From Caulobacter endophyticus (GTDB lineage Bacteria; Pseudomonadota; Alphaproteobacteria; Caulobacterales; Caulobacteraceae), in the NCBI RefSeq assembly GCF_029543245.1, contig NZ_JARQWV010000027.1, positions 1 through 64,000 of the forward strand: DNA of 64,000 bases. The letters run 5' to 3'. Under the pieces are notes generated by a model. It was not told where the DNA came from. It made no database searches and saw only the letters and a program-made list of their open reading frames with translations. Both the position numbers and the translations under genes were made by a program. This document shows, piece after piece, positions 8,052-17,845 of the stretch. Every line of letters begins with the position of its first letter. The stretch's first letter is position 1.

Positions 8052-10067
8052 CTAGACGCATTCCTCAGGTGCTTGGTCAGTTATCGGATCGAATATAATT
8101 TCTGTCGGAAGGCAGAGGTCTGCCGGGCGACCGTCTTCATGGAACCAGCGTTCGACGATCCGAGCGTCATCGCTACGCGGACGCGGCGAGGCTTGCCGCA
8201 CTTTAAATGTGGTCGGCAGATTGACTGACGTGCCGAACACTAGGGCGTGCTGCTTCGGAAGAGATGGCAACCGCTTGAGGACAGCGTCGGAGATGAACGG
8301 CGTCATCTGCCTGATCTGCGCTAAGTCGTCGGGGTTCTGGATCCGGTGGACGACGAAGTTCGAGCACTGGCTGAGCACAGTTTTGGAAAGCTCGCTCGGG
8401 CGTTGGGACGCAAGCATCACGAACATGCCGTACTTGCGTCCTTCCTTGGCGATCCGCTCGAACCCACGAGCTGCATCGAGGGAAAACCGTGAGGGTGTAG
8501 CGGCGATATAGCGGTGCGCTTCTTCGAGAAGCAGGTGGATGGGGAAGCGGCTGCGAGGGTCTGCCTTCCGTAGGAGCTTGAACAACATCCGGGCGATGAC
8601 GGCGCTTACCAGCTCGACCACCTCGTCTTCCACGTCGTTCATGTCGATGATGATGAGCTGATTGGCCTTCGTCAGGGTCTGGCCGCGCTGACTCAGGCCA
8701 ACCAAGCGCATTAGAAACGCCATGGTAGAAGGCGCGGACACTAAATCGTCTTCGACGTGTCGGAGAAAGCCGTATTCGGAGCGATCCTGAAGCGATTTCA
8801 AGCGGGTCGCCAGCGAGGCGCAGTAGTCTCGTATCTGACGGTTGCCGTGCGCTTCTTCGTAAAGGATGGCGAAGTCCAAGCACTCGGCTAAATCGTCGAA
8901 AGCGAAGGGGGTGTGGTCGTAAGCGGGCAGGCGGACATCCTCACGCACCTTCGTTCGGACGACCTCGAGAAATTCTTCCTGTCCATTCCCGGCGAAATTG
9001 CCGAACTGCATGTTCGGTCGGTAATGGTGGAGCAGCGCCATGTTCAGTGTCGCTGTCGGGTACTTTTGCAACAACGACACCACCCTCTGGAACTTCGAGA
9101 CTGGCGAATCGCCGTCGGCACCGCGAAAGCACTCGATGATACAGGTGGCGATGAAGTGCTCTTTTATTTCGAGAGCCGCTGGGGACTTTGCGCGAAACAG
9201 GCTGGTCAGGCCCAAAGCCGTGCGAAGGACGGGCAACTGTGTTTTTTCACTAGCCTGGAGCAACAGCTCCCACTCGGACATTTCCAGGAACCAGTGCGGC
9301 AGGCGGAATCCGGCTGGGGTACCGTCCAAGACTATCCTGTCGACGCCGATAGCGCCCGGAGCCGCTAGCGACGCGAGCGCTGCGCCATACTCTCCATTCA
9401 CATCAAAGACCACGAAGGTTGCGCCGCGTGCGTGGTGCTCTTCAGGCTTCCCGAACAGCGCCTGCAACGTGGCAGCGACGGTGCAGGACTTTCCGCTGCC
9501 CGTGTTACCTAAAACCGCCACGTGTCCGCCGAAGAAGTCGTCAAGGCGGACTTTGACCTCGTAGTCCTCGAACACGACTGACTTACCGATCGATAAGACG
9601 CGGTAGCGATTTGCGCTGGGCGGTGAGCACGCTTCGCCATTGGCACCCGTCGAAGGTTCGATAGCGTCTTCGGTCTCGAAAATCCGGTCGAGTTCTCGGT
9701 CCATAGCATAGAGAGCGTCGGCATAGAGTGAGGGGAAGATCGACACTCCGAAGCGGAACGGGCCTCCCGCTACCGGCAACATGCCCACCGGCACCAGATC
9801 CAGAAACTTTGACGAAGTCGCCCGGTCCAGGTCGCCACGTTCGCCAGGAGCGCTGGCGTCACGTTCCCGGAGTCCGACAACCTCGGCTACGACATATTCC
9901 GATTGCGCCGGGATCATGAGGAAGGATCCGAGACGCGCGACATAGTGAACGTCGTCGAAGCCAACCACGGTGAAGTTGTCAGTACCGGCATGCATCTCAA
10001 CCAAAAAGCGGTCGGAAGAGACGGATACCACCTTGCCTATAGCGCGCTTACGGTCGTCGTGGGTCAC
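8052..10067 (-). CDS. herA: HerA-type hexameric ATPase/helicase of a SIR2-HerA system
   Basis: A 671-residue HerA/FtsK-superfamily ATPase. The N-terminal beta-rich HAS-barrel region (residues 8-70) precedes Walker A GNTGSGKS (187-194). Other motifs are FDVNGEYG, a Walker B-type HLLLEEAHRYI (511-521) and ASQRPSELSKTVLSQ, all diagnostic of HerA. It overlaps the upstream SIR2 gene by ATGA (10064-10067), so the two are translationally coupled. Known SIR2-HerA pairs (Nezha) form large complexes that degrade NAD+ and stop phage. Assignment to that system follows from gene order and domains; activity is not shown. Confidence 0.88.
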   Translation of the reverse strand: MTHDDRKRAIGKVVSVSSDRFLVEMHAGTDNFTVVGFDDVHYVARLGSFLMIPAQSEYVVAEVVGLRERDASAPGERGDLDRATSSKFLDLVPVGMLPVAGGPFRFGVSIFPSLYADALYAMDRELDRIFETEDAIEPSTGANGEACSPPSANRYRVLSIGKSVVFEDYEVKVRLDDFFGGHVAVLGNTGSGKSCTVAATLQALFGKPEEHHARGATFVVFDVNGEYGAALASLAAPGAIGVDRIVLDGTPAGFRLPHWFLEMSEWELLLQASEKTQLPVLRTALGLTSLFRAKSPAALEIKEHFIATCIIECFRGADGDSPVSKFQRVVSLLQKYPTATLNMALLHHYRPNMQFGNFAGNGQEEFLEVVRTKVREDVRLPAYDHTPFAFDDLAECLDFAILYEEAHGNRQIRDYCASLATRLKSLQDRSEYGFLRHVEDDLVSAPSTMAFLMRLVGLSQRGQTLTKANQLIIIDMNDVEDEVVELVSAVIARMLFKLLRKADPRSRFPIHLLLEEAHRYIAATPSRFSLDAARGFERIAKEGRKYGMFVMLASQRPSELSKTVLSQCSNFVVHRIQNPDDLAQIRQMTPFISDAVLKRLPSLPKQHALVFGTSVNLPTTFKVRQASPRPRSDDARIVERWFHEDGRPADLCLPTEIIFDPITDQAPEECV

Positions 10068-11488
10068 GCTTCGCCATCCTTGGGCACAGGCGCCATGGCC
10101 CTCATCACCTTCTGAACGGCTTCGTCGATCCGCTCGCTCGGGCGTTGCGGTAAAAAGTGCTCGACAATGGTGTCGAAGTAGTGGGCGCGGGACCCAGCCG
10201 TAGGTCCGTCGCCACCAATGATCCAGATACGCGGATCGCCCAATTGGCGGAGTTTAGCGATATCTCCGCCCGAGTTGGGGTCGGCGAAAACGATAAGGCG
10301 AAACGTCGGAATCGTCAGCGCCTGATAGATGATGTTGTTGAGATGCTCGTCGCCAAAGGCGAAGCCGGCGGTGATTAGCACACTCTGTTCGCGAACCACC
10401 CGCGATTGAAACTCCCTGAACAGATCCGCGTAGGGCGAAGCGAGGGAGGCGTTCTGCTTGGCCGGCGTCGGATAGATCAACATCCGCGACCGTTCAGTGA
10501 CTGGCCAGTTCTCTCGAATTGGCAGGAGCCCGTGGTCGTCTTCCGTCCAACTGATCGAACCATGCAGTTTGCAGAGGTAAACGAAGGCGTCGACGGCGGC
10601 CCACTTGCGGTTGCCGACATCAAGCTGCTCGGCCAGGGCGTAACGGAAACTGGCAGGATTGAAGCGTCGTTCTACGAAGCCTGTAAACCCATTCGCGTAC
10701 GGGATCCCCAGCCGGTCCATCGCGATCTCATTGAAAAGATCGTAGTTGGTCGTGAAGACCCATGGTCGCGGCAGTGAGCGGTCGCGCAGTACCAGTTTAC
10801 GATAGAATTTTTCGTAAAGGTCGCGAACCATGGTGTCGCCGTAACTGAAGGCACCGGCGGTCAATCGCTCCCATAGAAAGTCCTGAACCTTCTGAATGAT
10901 GCTGTTCACAAGTCGCAGTTGCCCATCGTGCGAAGACTTTGAGCTTCGCGATAGGACGAAGCGTTGACCGTACAAGACTTCCATCAGGCGTTCGAGGTTC
11001 TTATTGTAGCCATCCTCAAGATCGACCCCCAGGTCGTCGAGCACATTCATTTCGGCAAGAGTGAGCCGCCATGAAGGCGGCGGGTCTGCCAGTTCAGTGT
11101 CTTCCACATCTGGCGAGATGACCTCTGAGGCTCCGTCAGCGCCCCGGATCTCAAAAGACAGGTGCGCGGGTTCTGGCGTCTCGGCGGGCGTCAGGGCCGT
11201 AGCTGCCGCGACCTGTTCGGCCATAGCCTCGCGACAGAATTCCCACGCAAGCGGTGCCATCGTCGGAATGCCCCGTTCGATCTTGTCACGGACGAGGGAC
11301 GAGCATCCCGCGCCCAGCAAAAAGGCGACGTTTTTGGCGCTCATCGCCTCGGAGATCATCTGTCGAGCGCTCCCAATGGTATTCTGGCGACCGCTCCCAC
11401 CTTCCTCGTCCCACGACACATCGACGGGCTCTACGGCTCCGTCGCGCAGGAACTTGAAGCTTCGTCCAGCTAGCTCTGCCGTGGTCAT
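10064..11488 (-). CDS. SIR2-family NADase partner of HerA
   Basis: A 474-residue protein with a SIR2-like nucleotide-binding core: FLLGAGCSS (about residues 57-64), FTTNYDLFNE (245-254) and CKLHGSISW (306-314), the last probably bearing the catalytic histidine. The known role in SIR2-HerA systems is NAD+ hydrolysis once the HerA complex senses infection. It is the first gene of a two-gene minus-strand operon. A purine-rich GGGGGGGCG stretch sits before ATG 11488. Relative to typical SIR2 effectors, the insert at residues 95-150 is long. Confidence 0.85.
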   Translation of the reverse strand: MTTAELAGRSFKFLRDGAVEPVDVSWDEEGGSGRQNTIGSARQMISEAMSAKNVAFLLGAGCSSLVRDKIERGIPTMAPLAWEFCREAMAEQVAAATALTPAETPEPAHLSFEIRGADGASEVISPDVEDTELADPPPSWRLTLAEMNVLDDLGVDLEDGYNKNLERLMEVLYGQRFVLSRSSKSSHDGQLRLVNSIIQKVQDFLWERLTAGAFSYGDTMVRDLYEKFYRKLVLRDRSLPRPWVFTTNYDLFNEIAMDRLGIPYANGFTGFVERRFNPASFRYALAEQLDVGNRKWAAVDAFVYLCKLHGSISWTEDDHGLLPIRENWPVTERSRMLIYPTPAKQNASLASPYADLFREFQSRVVREQSVLITAGFAFGDEHLNNIIYQALTIPTFRLIVFADPNSGGDIAKLRQLGDPRIWIIGGDGPTAGSRAHYFDTIVEHFLPQRPSERIDEAVQKVMRAMAPVPKDGEA

Positions 11489-11766
11489 CGCCCCCCCCGA
11501 TTTTGCTGCATGAGAAGGTATACCGAACTCGCGAGCAACAGGTGTCGTATTGCCTTTCGCAACCCGAGGGTCATGAACTCAGGCAGGAAGGCACATGGTC
11601 GTGAAGCGGCATGTGGACGGCGGTCGAGAAAGCTTGGCGCTGGTTTATTCGTGAAGCGATTAGGAGTGGCCGCGTAATCGGGGCGGCAGAGGGAACGGCG
11701 GCGGCAACGTCGGTAGTGGCGCAGAGTGGGCGTCCAACCCCTGCTAGCCGAAGAGGACGCCCGCCG

Positions 11767-12133
11767 ATGACCTATGACGCCACACTCGACACCTCCGCGG
11801 CCACGACCGCGCTGTGCGTGGTGACCAGCCGCGACGGGACCGTGGTCTTCGAGACCATCGTGCCGACCGCCCCTGAGACCATCGCCATGGCGCTGCGCCC
11901 TTTACGAGGCGGCCAGCGTGATGATGACCAGATCGCAGAACCAGTGCGCGCTGAAGGCCTGGAAACAGCGCCTCGCCCGCGAGCGCGGCCACAAGCGGGC
12001 CGTCGTCGCCGTGGCCCGCAAGCTGGCGGTGATCATGCACCGAATGTGGCTGGACGGATCGAGCTTCCGCTTTTCGGCGGGCAGCGACGCGCCGGCCGGT
12101 GGCGGCGCGGAGGTCCTAGCCATGGCGAACTGA
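11767..12133 (+). pseudogene. IS110-family transposase remnant with internal deletion
   Basis: The first part reads MTYDATLDTSAATTALCVV...DGTVVFE, like the DEDD-domain start of IS110 transposases. The frame then shifts near 11905 and continues YEAASVMMTR, LKAWKQRLARERG and KRAVVAVARKLAVIMHRMW, the C-terminal end of the same family. Some 250 middle residues, including most of the catalytic core, are missing. It cannot be functional and marks past transposition between two SIR2 modules. Confidence 0.75.
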
Positions 12134-12865
12134 CGCGCGACGACGACACGGGCGAACGACAGACGACTGACCAGGGGGTGACACAGGTTCCGCCAGCGGC
12201 GGATGAGAAGGATGGATCGATGCGGATGCGGAGAGCACGTAATCTCGCCGGCGGCAGGCTCCTCAACGAGGCCAAGACCGCGCCCGATTGCCTGTGTGGC
12301 CCCGCGATCCCGACGCAGACATGTGCCCCCGCCTGGCAGGCAGCGAGAGCATGGACGATTGCAGGGACCATCCCAATCTCAACCGCTTCGGCAGGGCGAG
12401 GATCACCACTGGTCAGGCGTGTGATAGGATCAGGCACCGGAGAAAGTCATGCCTCGGAAGCAGAGACAGAGACCCCCGATTACGATGGCCAGATAAAAGC
12501 AGCGCCGCCGGTATGGGGCCAATCCCTTACAGGGCCTGGGTTTGCTGCGCCGTCGCCAGTTAGGCGCAGCTGGCGCTTTCGATGTTTTCCTAGTCAAATC
12601 AACAGCCCACGCGCCATCGCTGAATATTAGGCGTGTATTAGCGTGGTACGGCGTGAGTCGGCACGAGGCCGCTTCAAAACGGCGTGGGACCGCCTCCGAA
12701 TGGTTGAACGTGACTCATTGCGGCGGTTCGGAAGGTCCGCTTCTGGGCGGGAAAAGCTAGATCCATTACTCCCCGGCACAGGTGCTTGTGTTGAGGGTGA
12801 CTTATTAATCTCCACAAGCTTGACGGGAGGCGGCAAAACCGTGTCGAATTCTCGACTGGACCGAC
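12134..12865. other. Gap between IS110 remnant and second SIR2 operon
   Basis: It is probably decayed IS flank up to about 12600. Overlapping open frames in several phases look like GC-driven shadows. A TTGACGGGAGG stretch at about 12820 could belong to the promoter or leader of the next operon. No gene is supported. Confidence 0.4.
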
Positions 12866-14059
12866 ATGACCGAAGCGCTGATCTATCTTGAGGACGATCT
12901 CCCGGGTCTGCCCGAAGACCTGATGCTGGCGCGGGATCAGGGACGGGTCCTGTTTTTAACAGGAGCCGGAGTTTCCACCCCTGCCCCCTCTGAGCTTCCC
13001 GATTTCCAAGGGTTGGTCTGCGAGATCGCCAAGCGCCTTGATGCTCGCCTTGGCCAGGCGATGTACGACTGGAGGGAGGAGAAGGCATCGCCTTCAGACC
13101 CGCCAAAAGCCAAAGAGGCGTTCATGGAGGGGCTCGATCCTCGCCAGTGCGCCGAGTTCAAACGCTTCGTCTCCAGTGAGTATGACATGGTGCTGGGCAT
13201 GCTCGAGCGCCGTATGGTCCGCGCGAGCGAACCCCTCAGCAGCTTGCGGGTCGCCGCTCGGCAGATTCTCGACGCGGCCAAAGCCCCGAACGCCCTCCAT
13301 GCCTCGATCAACCTGTTGGCGCGACGCTTCGGCGAGTTGTTCGTCGCGACGACCAACTTTGACCGGCTGCACGAGGAGGCGGCGAGACCGGAAAAGGTCG
13401 CGAGCCATGGACTAGAAGGCCTGCCGCGGGCGAGCAACGGTCCCGGGTTCCACGGCGTCTTTCACATCCACGGAGTGCTGGATCCGAAACAGTCGCGTCA
13501 GCTAGTTCTAACCGACCAGGACTTCGGAGACCTCTATCTCAGGCGGCGACTGACGGCGGACTTCATTTATGACGCCACGCGCATTTTTCACCTCGTGATC
13601 GTCGGCTACAGCGTCAACGATCCGCCGTTTCGCTATCTGATGAACGCAGTGGCGGGCGACAGCCTGCATTTCCCCGATCTGAAGGATCGCTATGTGTTCG
13701 CGCCCCGGGATGCGGGGGACCTCACCGTCGGCGAAGACTGGTCGGCGCGCTCCATTATCCCGATCTGTTACGACAAGGCCGATCACCATGCAGAGCTCGC
13801 CCGGTTGCTGAAGGCTTGGGCGGCCAGCATTCCGTCCCCGGGGGAGGATCGGTGGGCGCGGAAAAGGCTCCGGCGCCTCTGTCGCGGGCCTCGAGGCGAG
13901 GCCTCGGAGGCCAATGTCGCCCTGTTCGGCTACATATTCCGGCGCGCTCTCAGAACTGAACAGGGCGCCCTGGCCCGGTTCCTCGGTGAGATCGGCGCTG
14001 ACCCCGGCTGGCTAGATGAGGCGATCAAGGTGCTGCGCGAGCCCAGGTCCGGCTCATGA
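12866..14059 (+). CDS. SIR2-family protein of a second two-gene system
   Basis: A 397-residue SIR2-like protein. Motifs are LTGAGVST (31-38), PDFQGL (45-50), ATTNFDRLHEE (161-171), FHIHGVLD with a probable catalytic histidine (199-205), VIVGYSVNDPPFRYL and a long C-terminal helical tail. The family hydrolyses NAD+ in anti-phage systems such as DSR1/DSR2, Thoeris and SIR2-HerA. It ends in an ATGA overlap with the following 876-aa gene (14056-14059), so the two products are made together. It is too divergent from the SIR2 at 10064-11488 to look like a recent duplicate. Confidence 0.82.
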   Translation: MTEALIYLEDDLPGLPEDLMLARDQGRVLFLTGAGVSTPAPSELPDFQGLVCEIAKRLDARLGQAMYDWREEKASPSDPPKAKEAFMEGLDPRQCAEFKRFVSSEYDMVLGMLERRMVRASEPLSSLRVAARQILDAAKAPNALHASINLLARRFGELFVATTNFDRLHEEAARPEKVASHGLEGLPRASNGPGFHGVFHIHGVLDPKQSRQLVLTDQDFGDLYLRRRLTADFIYDATRIFHLVIVGYSVNDPPFRYLMNAVAGDSLHFPDLKDRYVFAPRDAGDLTVGEDWSARSIIPICYDKADHHAELARLLKAWAASIPSPGEDRWARKRLRRLCRGPRGEASEANVALFGYIFRRALRTEQGALARFLGEIGADPGWLDEAIKVLREPRSGS

Positions 14060-16686
14060 AGGACCGGCGTCCACCTCGGCCCGTCGACGACCATGTACGG
14101 CGGGCCACCCGTCTGTTCATCGACGGGCGTCTTCAGGATCGGGCGGTCCTGGTCTGGGCGGCGGCACTCGGACCGGGCGCGGACGCCCAGCGACGAGCGG
14201 TGCGCGACGCCGTATTCTCGCGATCGGAAGCTTTGCCGGAACTCTACATGACGGCGTGGCGCTGCGTGATTGAGGCCTGGCGGGACGGAACCGCCGAAGA
14301 TCCCGACATGACCGTCATCGAGATCAAAGACGCGATCCGGCGCGGCGTCGACCCCCGGATCTTCGTCGGCTCCATCGTCGATCTGGCGGCGCCCAGGTTG
14401 AAGATCCGCCCTCGAAGCCCTTTCAAGGAGCCGGTTCGTGGCAAACCCCGGACGGTCGCGGATCTGCTGTCACTGGACCTGGAGCCTGACCACCATGTTC
14501 GCCTGGCCGAGATAGGCCTGTCGGGTTGCGACGACGCCCGCGTGTGGGAGGAGCTGCTTGACCGTGCGCAAGGCGCCCTGTTCTCGCGGCTGCATCAGGC
14601 GGAGCGGCTGGGTCTCACTTGGTCTGCCAACTGGATTGCGCGGGTCTATCCTGTCGACAGCGATGGCGAGATGGACGCCGATGGGGACGACAAGGACCCG
14701 GACAAGTATCGCGGCGGCTTCATGCCGATCACTCGCTTGGTCAGCGCGGCCCTTTCGCGGCTAGGCGCGATCGATCCCACGGCCGCAACGAAACGGGTCG
14801 ACGGGCTGGCGCTGAAGGCCTGGCCTATCGCCCGTCGTCTCTGGGCCGCTGCCGCGCTCGATCCCGCCGTCGTTCCAGCCGACCGGCTTGATCCCTGGGC
14901 CCTCTCGATGTCCCAGGAGGAGCTTTGGGGCGTACATGCCTATCCGGAGTTCGCCGAGCTCCGCAGCCGCCGGCACGGGGACCTGACCGCCGACGTCCGC
15001 GATCAGCTAGAGCGCCGGATTCGCCGGGGGCCGCCAACCCGCCTCTTCCGCCGGGACCTGTCGCGCGCCCGCCGCGACGAACGCCAGATCGGGGACGCGT
15101 ATGCCGAGCTGAGGCGAATGCAAAACGCGGGCGCGGTACTGACCCCGGGCTCGATCGCCTGGCTGGCCGACTATGCCGACCTCGAGGCGATGTGGGGAAG
15201 CGACGACCTCTACAGGACCGGCGACGGCTATGTCCCGTCGCGGTCGCGGCTCGACCTCGATCTGACCTCGGCGACCGCCTTCGCTGAGATCGAGGCGGCC
15301 CTGACCGACAACCCGTATACCGACGGCCGCAAAACTCTGGACGCCATCGGAGCGAACTGGAAGGCGGTCTTCGACCGGATACGGGCCGAGCCGGCGCTTC
15401 TGAGCCGGGGCCGGATCGTCGGTGCTCTGGCCTTCGCGATCCGGGACCGCATCGGCGTGGAGGAAGGAGATCCGGACCGGATGGAGACGGCGCAGGTCTC
15501 CGACTTCATCGAGCTCCTTGGCGGCGTTCCGGCTTCTGCGCGTAGGGCGGCGGCACCCGGTGTCGCCTATCTTTTCGAGGGGGCGCTGGGTCGGCTCCCG
15601 GACGATGCGCGCATGCCGGCGCTCTGGCTGGAGTGGTGGCCTTACGCCGCCGCCGCCACCGTGGCGGAGACAAAAACTGCGGACGACGGGCCGTTCGAAG
15701 AGGCACCGACCGAACGCTTGGCCTCGCTTTCACTCAATACGGCGGCCGGCCGGATGATGTCGGGCTACTTCAGCCTATTCCCCAAGGGCGAGGACGCGCG
15801 GACGGCATTCGACGATCCCTTTCTGGCGCAGGCGCGGGATCTTATCGTCGAGACACCGGGCGAAGGGGGAAGACAGGGGCTCTATCGTCTCCTGCTAAAC
15901 GTGCAGTTTCTCAACTACATCGATCCGGCTTGGACCCAGGCCAAGTTACTGGGACCGCTGGCGGCTCAAGACGGGGTGGTGCCAGAGCTCTGGGACGCCA
16001 TTGCCCGGATCGGCCTGCTCGCCCCTGATGCCCTGGCCCTTATCTCCGCGGAGATGGTGCGCCGGATCCTCGATGATCGCCTGTCGCCGGACGTGCGGTC
16101 GCGACTGGCCGAACGCCTGATCCTGCCCGTGGCCATCGCCTTGCGCGACGGGACCGCCCCTCCGGTGAGTCTGGTGGAAACGGAACAGGTCCTGAGACTC
16201 GGCGGACCTCAGGTCCGAACGGTCTGCGCGCGTGCCCTGACCCGCTTTGTCGCCGACGCGAAGGCGCCGGAGAAAACCTTCACCTCTGGCGTCCTGCCCA
16301 TCCTGGCAGGCGGCTGGCCCCGGGACCGGTCCGTCCAGTCCTCCGAGGTGGCGGACGGGTTCGCCGCCCTGCCGGCGGCCGCCGATACAGCCTTTTCGGA
16401 AGCCGTCGCCGCTCTAGGCGATTATCTGATGCCATTCGACGTCTGGTCCCTCTGGGAGTACCGGCTCTATGTCCGCGAGGACGGAGGTGGCCGCGAACTC
16501 AAGTTCCCGCGGACTCAAGCCGAGGCCAGGTCGATGCTCACCCTGTTGGACCGGACTATCGGCGAGGAAGAAGGGGCGGTCATTCCGCACGACCTCGATG
16601 TCGCCCTAACCGCGATGACGGCCCGCTGGTCGGGAGCCGTGAAGGACCGCCGGTTCGCGCGGCTCGCCGCCTTGGCGCGGCGCTAG
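14056..16686 (+). CDS. Large alpha-solenoid-like partner of SIR2 protein, unknown
   Basis: An 876-residue protein without catalytic motifs that I recognise. It is predicted mainly helical, with many short hydrophobic/charged helices, such as RRLWAAAALDPAVVPADRL and repeated (W/L)xxL segments, so a helical-repeat scaffold is plausible. It is rich in Asp/Arg and has no signal peptide or membrane segment. The start overlaps the SIR2 stop. In DSR-type single proteins a SIR2 domain is followed by a long helical sensor; here the same layout may be split into two genes. That reading is inference. Confidence 0.7.
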   Translation: MKDRRPPRPVDDHVRRATRLFIDGRLQDRAVLVWAAALGPGADAQRRAVRDAVFSRSEALPELYMTAWRCVIEAWRDGTAEDPDMTVIEIKDAIRRGVDPRIFVGSIVDLAAPRLKIRPRSPFKEPVRGKPRTVADLLSLDLEPDHHVRLAEIGLSGCDDARVWEELLDRAQGALFSRLHQAERLGLTWSANWIARVYPVDSDGEMDADGDDKDPDKYRGGFMPITRLVSAALSRLGAIDPTAATKRVDGLALKAWPIARRLWAAAALDPAVVPADRLDPWALSMSQEELWGVHAYPEFAELRSRRHGDLTADVRDQLERRIRRGPPTRLFRRDLSRARRDERQIGDAYAELRRMQNAGAVLTPGSIAWLADYADLEAMWGSDDLYRTGDGYVPSRSRLDLDLTSATAFAEIEAALTDNPYTDGRKTLDAIGANWKAVFDRIRAEPALLSRGRIVGALAFAIRDRIGVEEGDPDRMETAQVSDFIELLGGVPASARRAAAPGVAYLFEGALGRLPDDARMPALWLEWWPYAAAATVAETKTADDGPFEEAPTERLASLSLNTAAGRMMSGYFSLFPKGEDARTAFDDPFLAQARDLIVETPGEGGRQGLYRLLLNVQFLNYIDPAWTQAKLLGPLAAQDGVVPELWDAIARIGLLAPDALALISAEMVRRILDDRLSPDVRSRLAERLILPVAIALRDGTAPPVSLVETEQVLRLGGPQVRTVCARALTRFVADAKAPEKTFTSGVLPILAGGWPRDRSVQSSEVADGFAALPAAADTAFSEAVAALGDYLMPFDVWSLWEYRLYVREDGGGRELKFPRTQAEARSMLTLLDRTIGEEEGAVIPHDLDVALTAMTARWSGAVKDRRFARLAALARR

Positions 16687-16754
16687 AGCGATCCGGGGAT
16701 AACGGCTTTGAAGCTGGCGTCAGATCTCGAAGCGTCACCTTTCTGGAAAACATC

Positions 16755-17768
16755 ATGGAACAGCGTTTCTGGCCCTATTATTTGAACAGTCGTCGGTTGA
16801 TGGACTTGACCGGCTACGACATACCCGTCGCAGCTCAAGCCCCACTTCGACCCAATTCCGGCGGACGCGCTGCGGCGATGAGGACCGCGGCCCAGGTCGC
16901 ACGCGGTCTCCTGGAGGCGGGCGACGTTCCTTCTCTTACGGAGAAGCTGATCAAGGGTGTCGACGACGGTGAGCTGTTCACCGCCTTAACTTGGGGCGTA
17001 TTCAAGTTCACGGGGCTGACGGCCGCCGTCCGGGCACAGGAAGCGGGCAAGATCGCGCCGCCGGGTAGCTTCTCGGGAACGCTTCAGGTTGGCGACACCG
17101 AGTACGCTGTGGAAGGGGAACTCTCCAACGATCACGTCTATTCGGACACCTCGGTGGGCCTAATGAGCAACCGCAAGCGGGTCCTGATAATGGGCCGCTT
17201 CGAAGTGAGCGGTCTGGCAGTCACAGTGCATCCGATCGCAATCGGCGACGTCGTGCAGGGAATGGGCATTCTGGAAGTATCCTGGAAATCACTCGCCCGC
17301 GTCTATGTCGACCAGATCGACACCTTCGCCGCTGTTCGAAACGTGAAGCCGCCGAAAGCCGCTGATCTCGCGCAGCTACGCGCCATGCCGGAGGAGGTTG
17401 TGAAGGCGAGCTTCGCCGACATTATAGGCGAGCCTTTCGTGCCCAAGGACTGGGGCGGAGAGACATCGGACTTGCAGACCAGCCAGGTCCAGATCGAGGG
17501 CGCACGGGTCTCCAGCGCCTTCATCTTCAAGGGGCCGGGGCTCAAAGGTTCCCTTCACCCGGCCAATATGGGTAAGCGCGGCGATCAGTTGCTGCGAGCC
17601 TTCAGGGAGCCAGCTGACCTGATCGTCGTCCAGCATTGTGATAAGATTGAAAACACTGTCGCGACCACGGCCGAGGCGTTCGCGATAAACCCGGCGCGCC
17701 CGCGGCGTTACTGCATCATTGATGGCTCCGACACGTGGCGCCTACTGAGGGCCTATGGGAAAATCTAG
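16755..17768 (+). CDS. Hypothetical protein downstream of SIR2 pair
   Basis: A 337-residue soluble protein, not recognised. The centre has beta-rich segments (GSFSGTLQVGDTEYAVEGEL, RFEVSGLAVTVHP, VQIEGARVSSAFIFKG). The C-terminal third (LLRAFREPADLIVVQHC to RRYCIIDGSDTWRLLRAYGK) has alternating strand/helix character, reminiscent of nuclease-like or Rossmann-like folds. It lies 68 bp after the solenoid gene on the same strand, so it may be a third operon member or a separate cargo gene. Confidence 0.65.
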   Translation: MEQRFWPYYLNSRRLMDLTGYDIPVAAQAPLRPNSGGRAAAMRTAAQVARGLLEAGDVPSLTEKLIKGVDDGELFTALTWGVFKFTGLTAAVRAQEAGKIAPPGSFSGTLQVGDTEYAVEGELSNDHVYSDTSVGLMSNRKRVLIMGRFEVSGLAVTVHPIAIGDVVQGMGILEVSWKSLARVYVDQIDTFAAVRNVKPPKAADLAQLRAMPEEVVKASFADIIGEPFVPKDWGGETSDLQTSQVQIEGARVSSAFIFKGPGLKGSLHPANMGKRGDQLLRAFREPADLIVVQHCDKIENTVATTAEAFAINPARPRRYCIIDGSDTWRLLRAYGKI

Positions 17769-17845
17769 CAGCCGTGTGCGGCGTTCTAGTGGCTGTTGAT
17801 CTGTGTCCTACCGCCCAGAATACTTTGGCAAACGGTCATACGCGA

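Noticed and set aside
12627..13106. Minus-strand frame upstream of the second SIR2 gene
   Set aside because: Overlaps the start of the SIR2 gene and lacks protein character; basic, Ser/Pro-rich.
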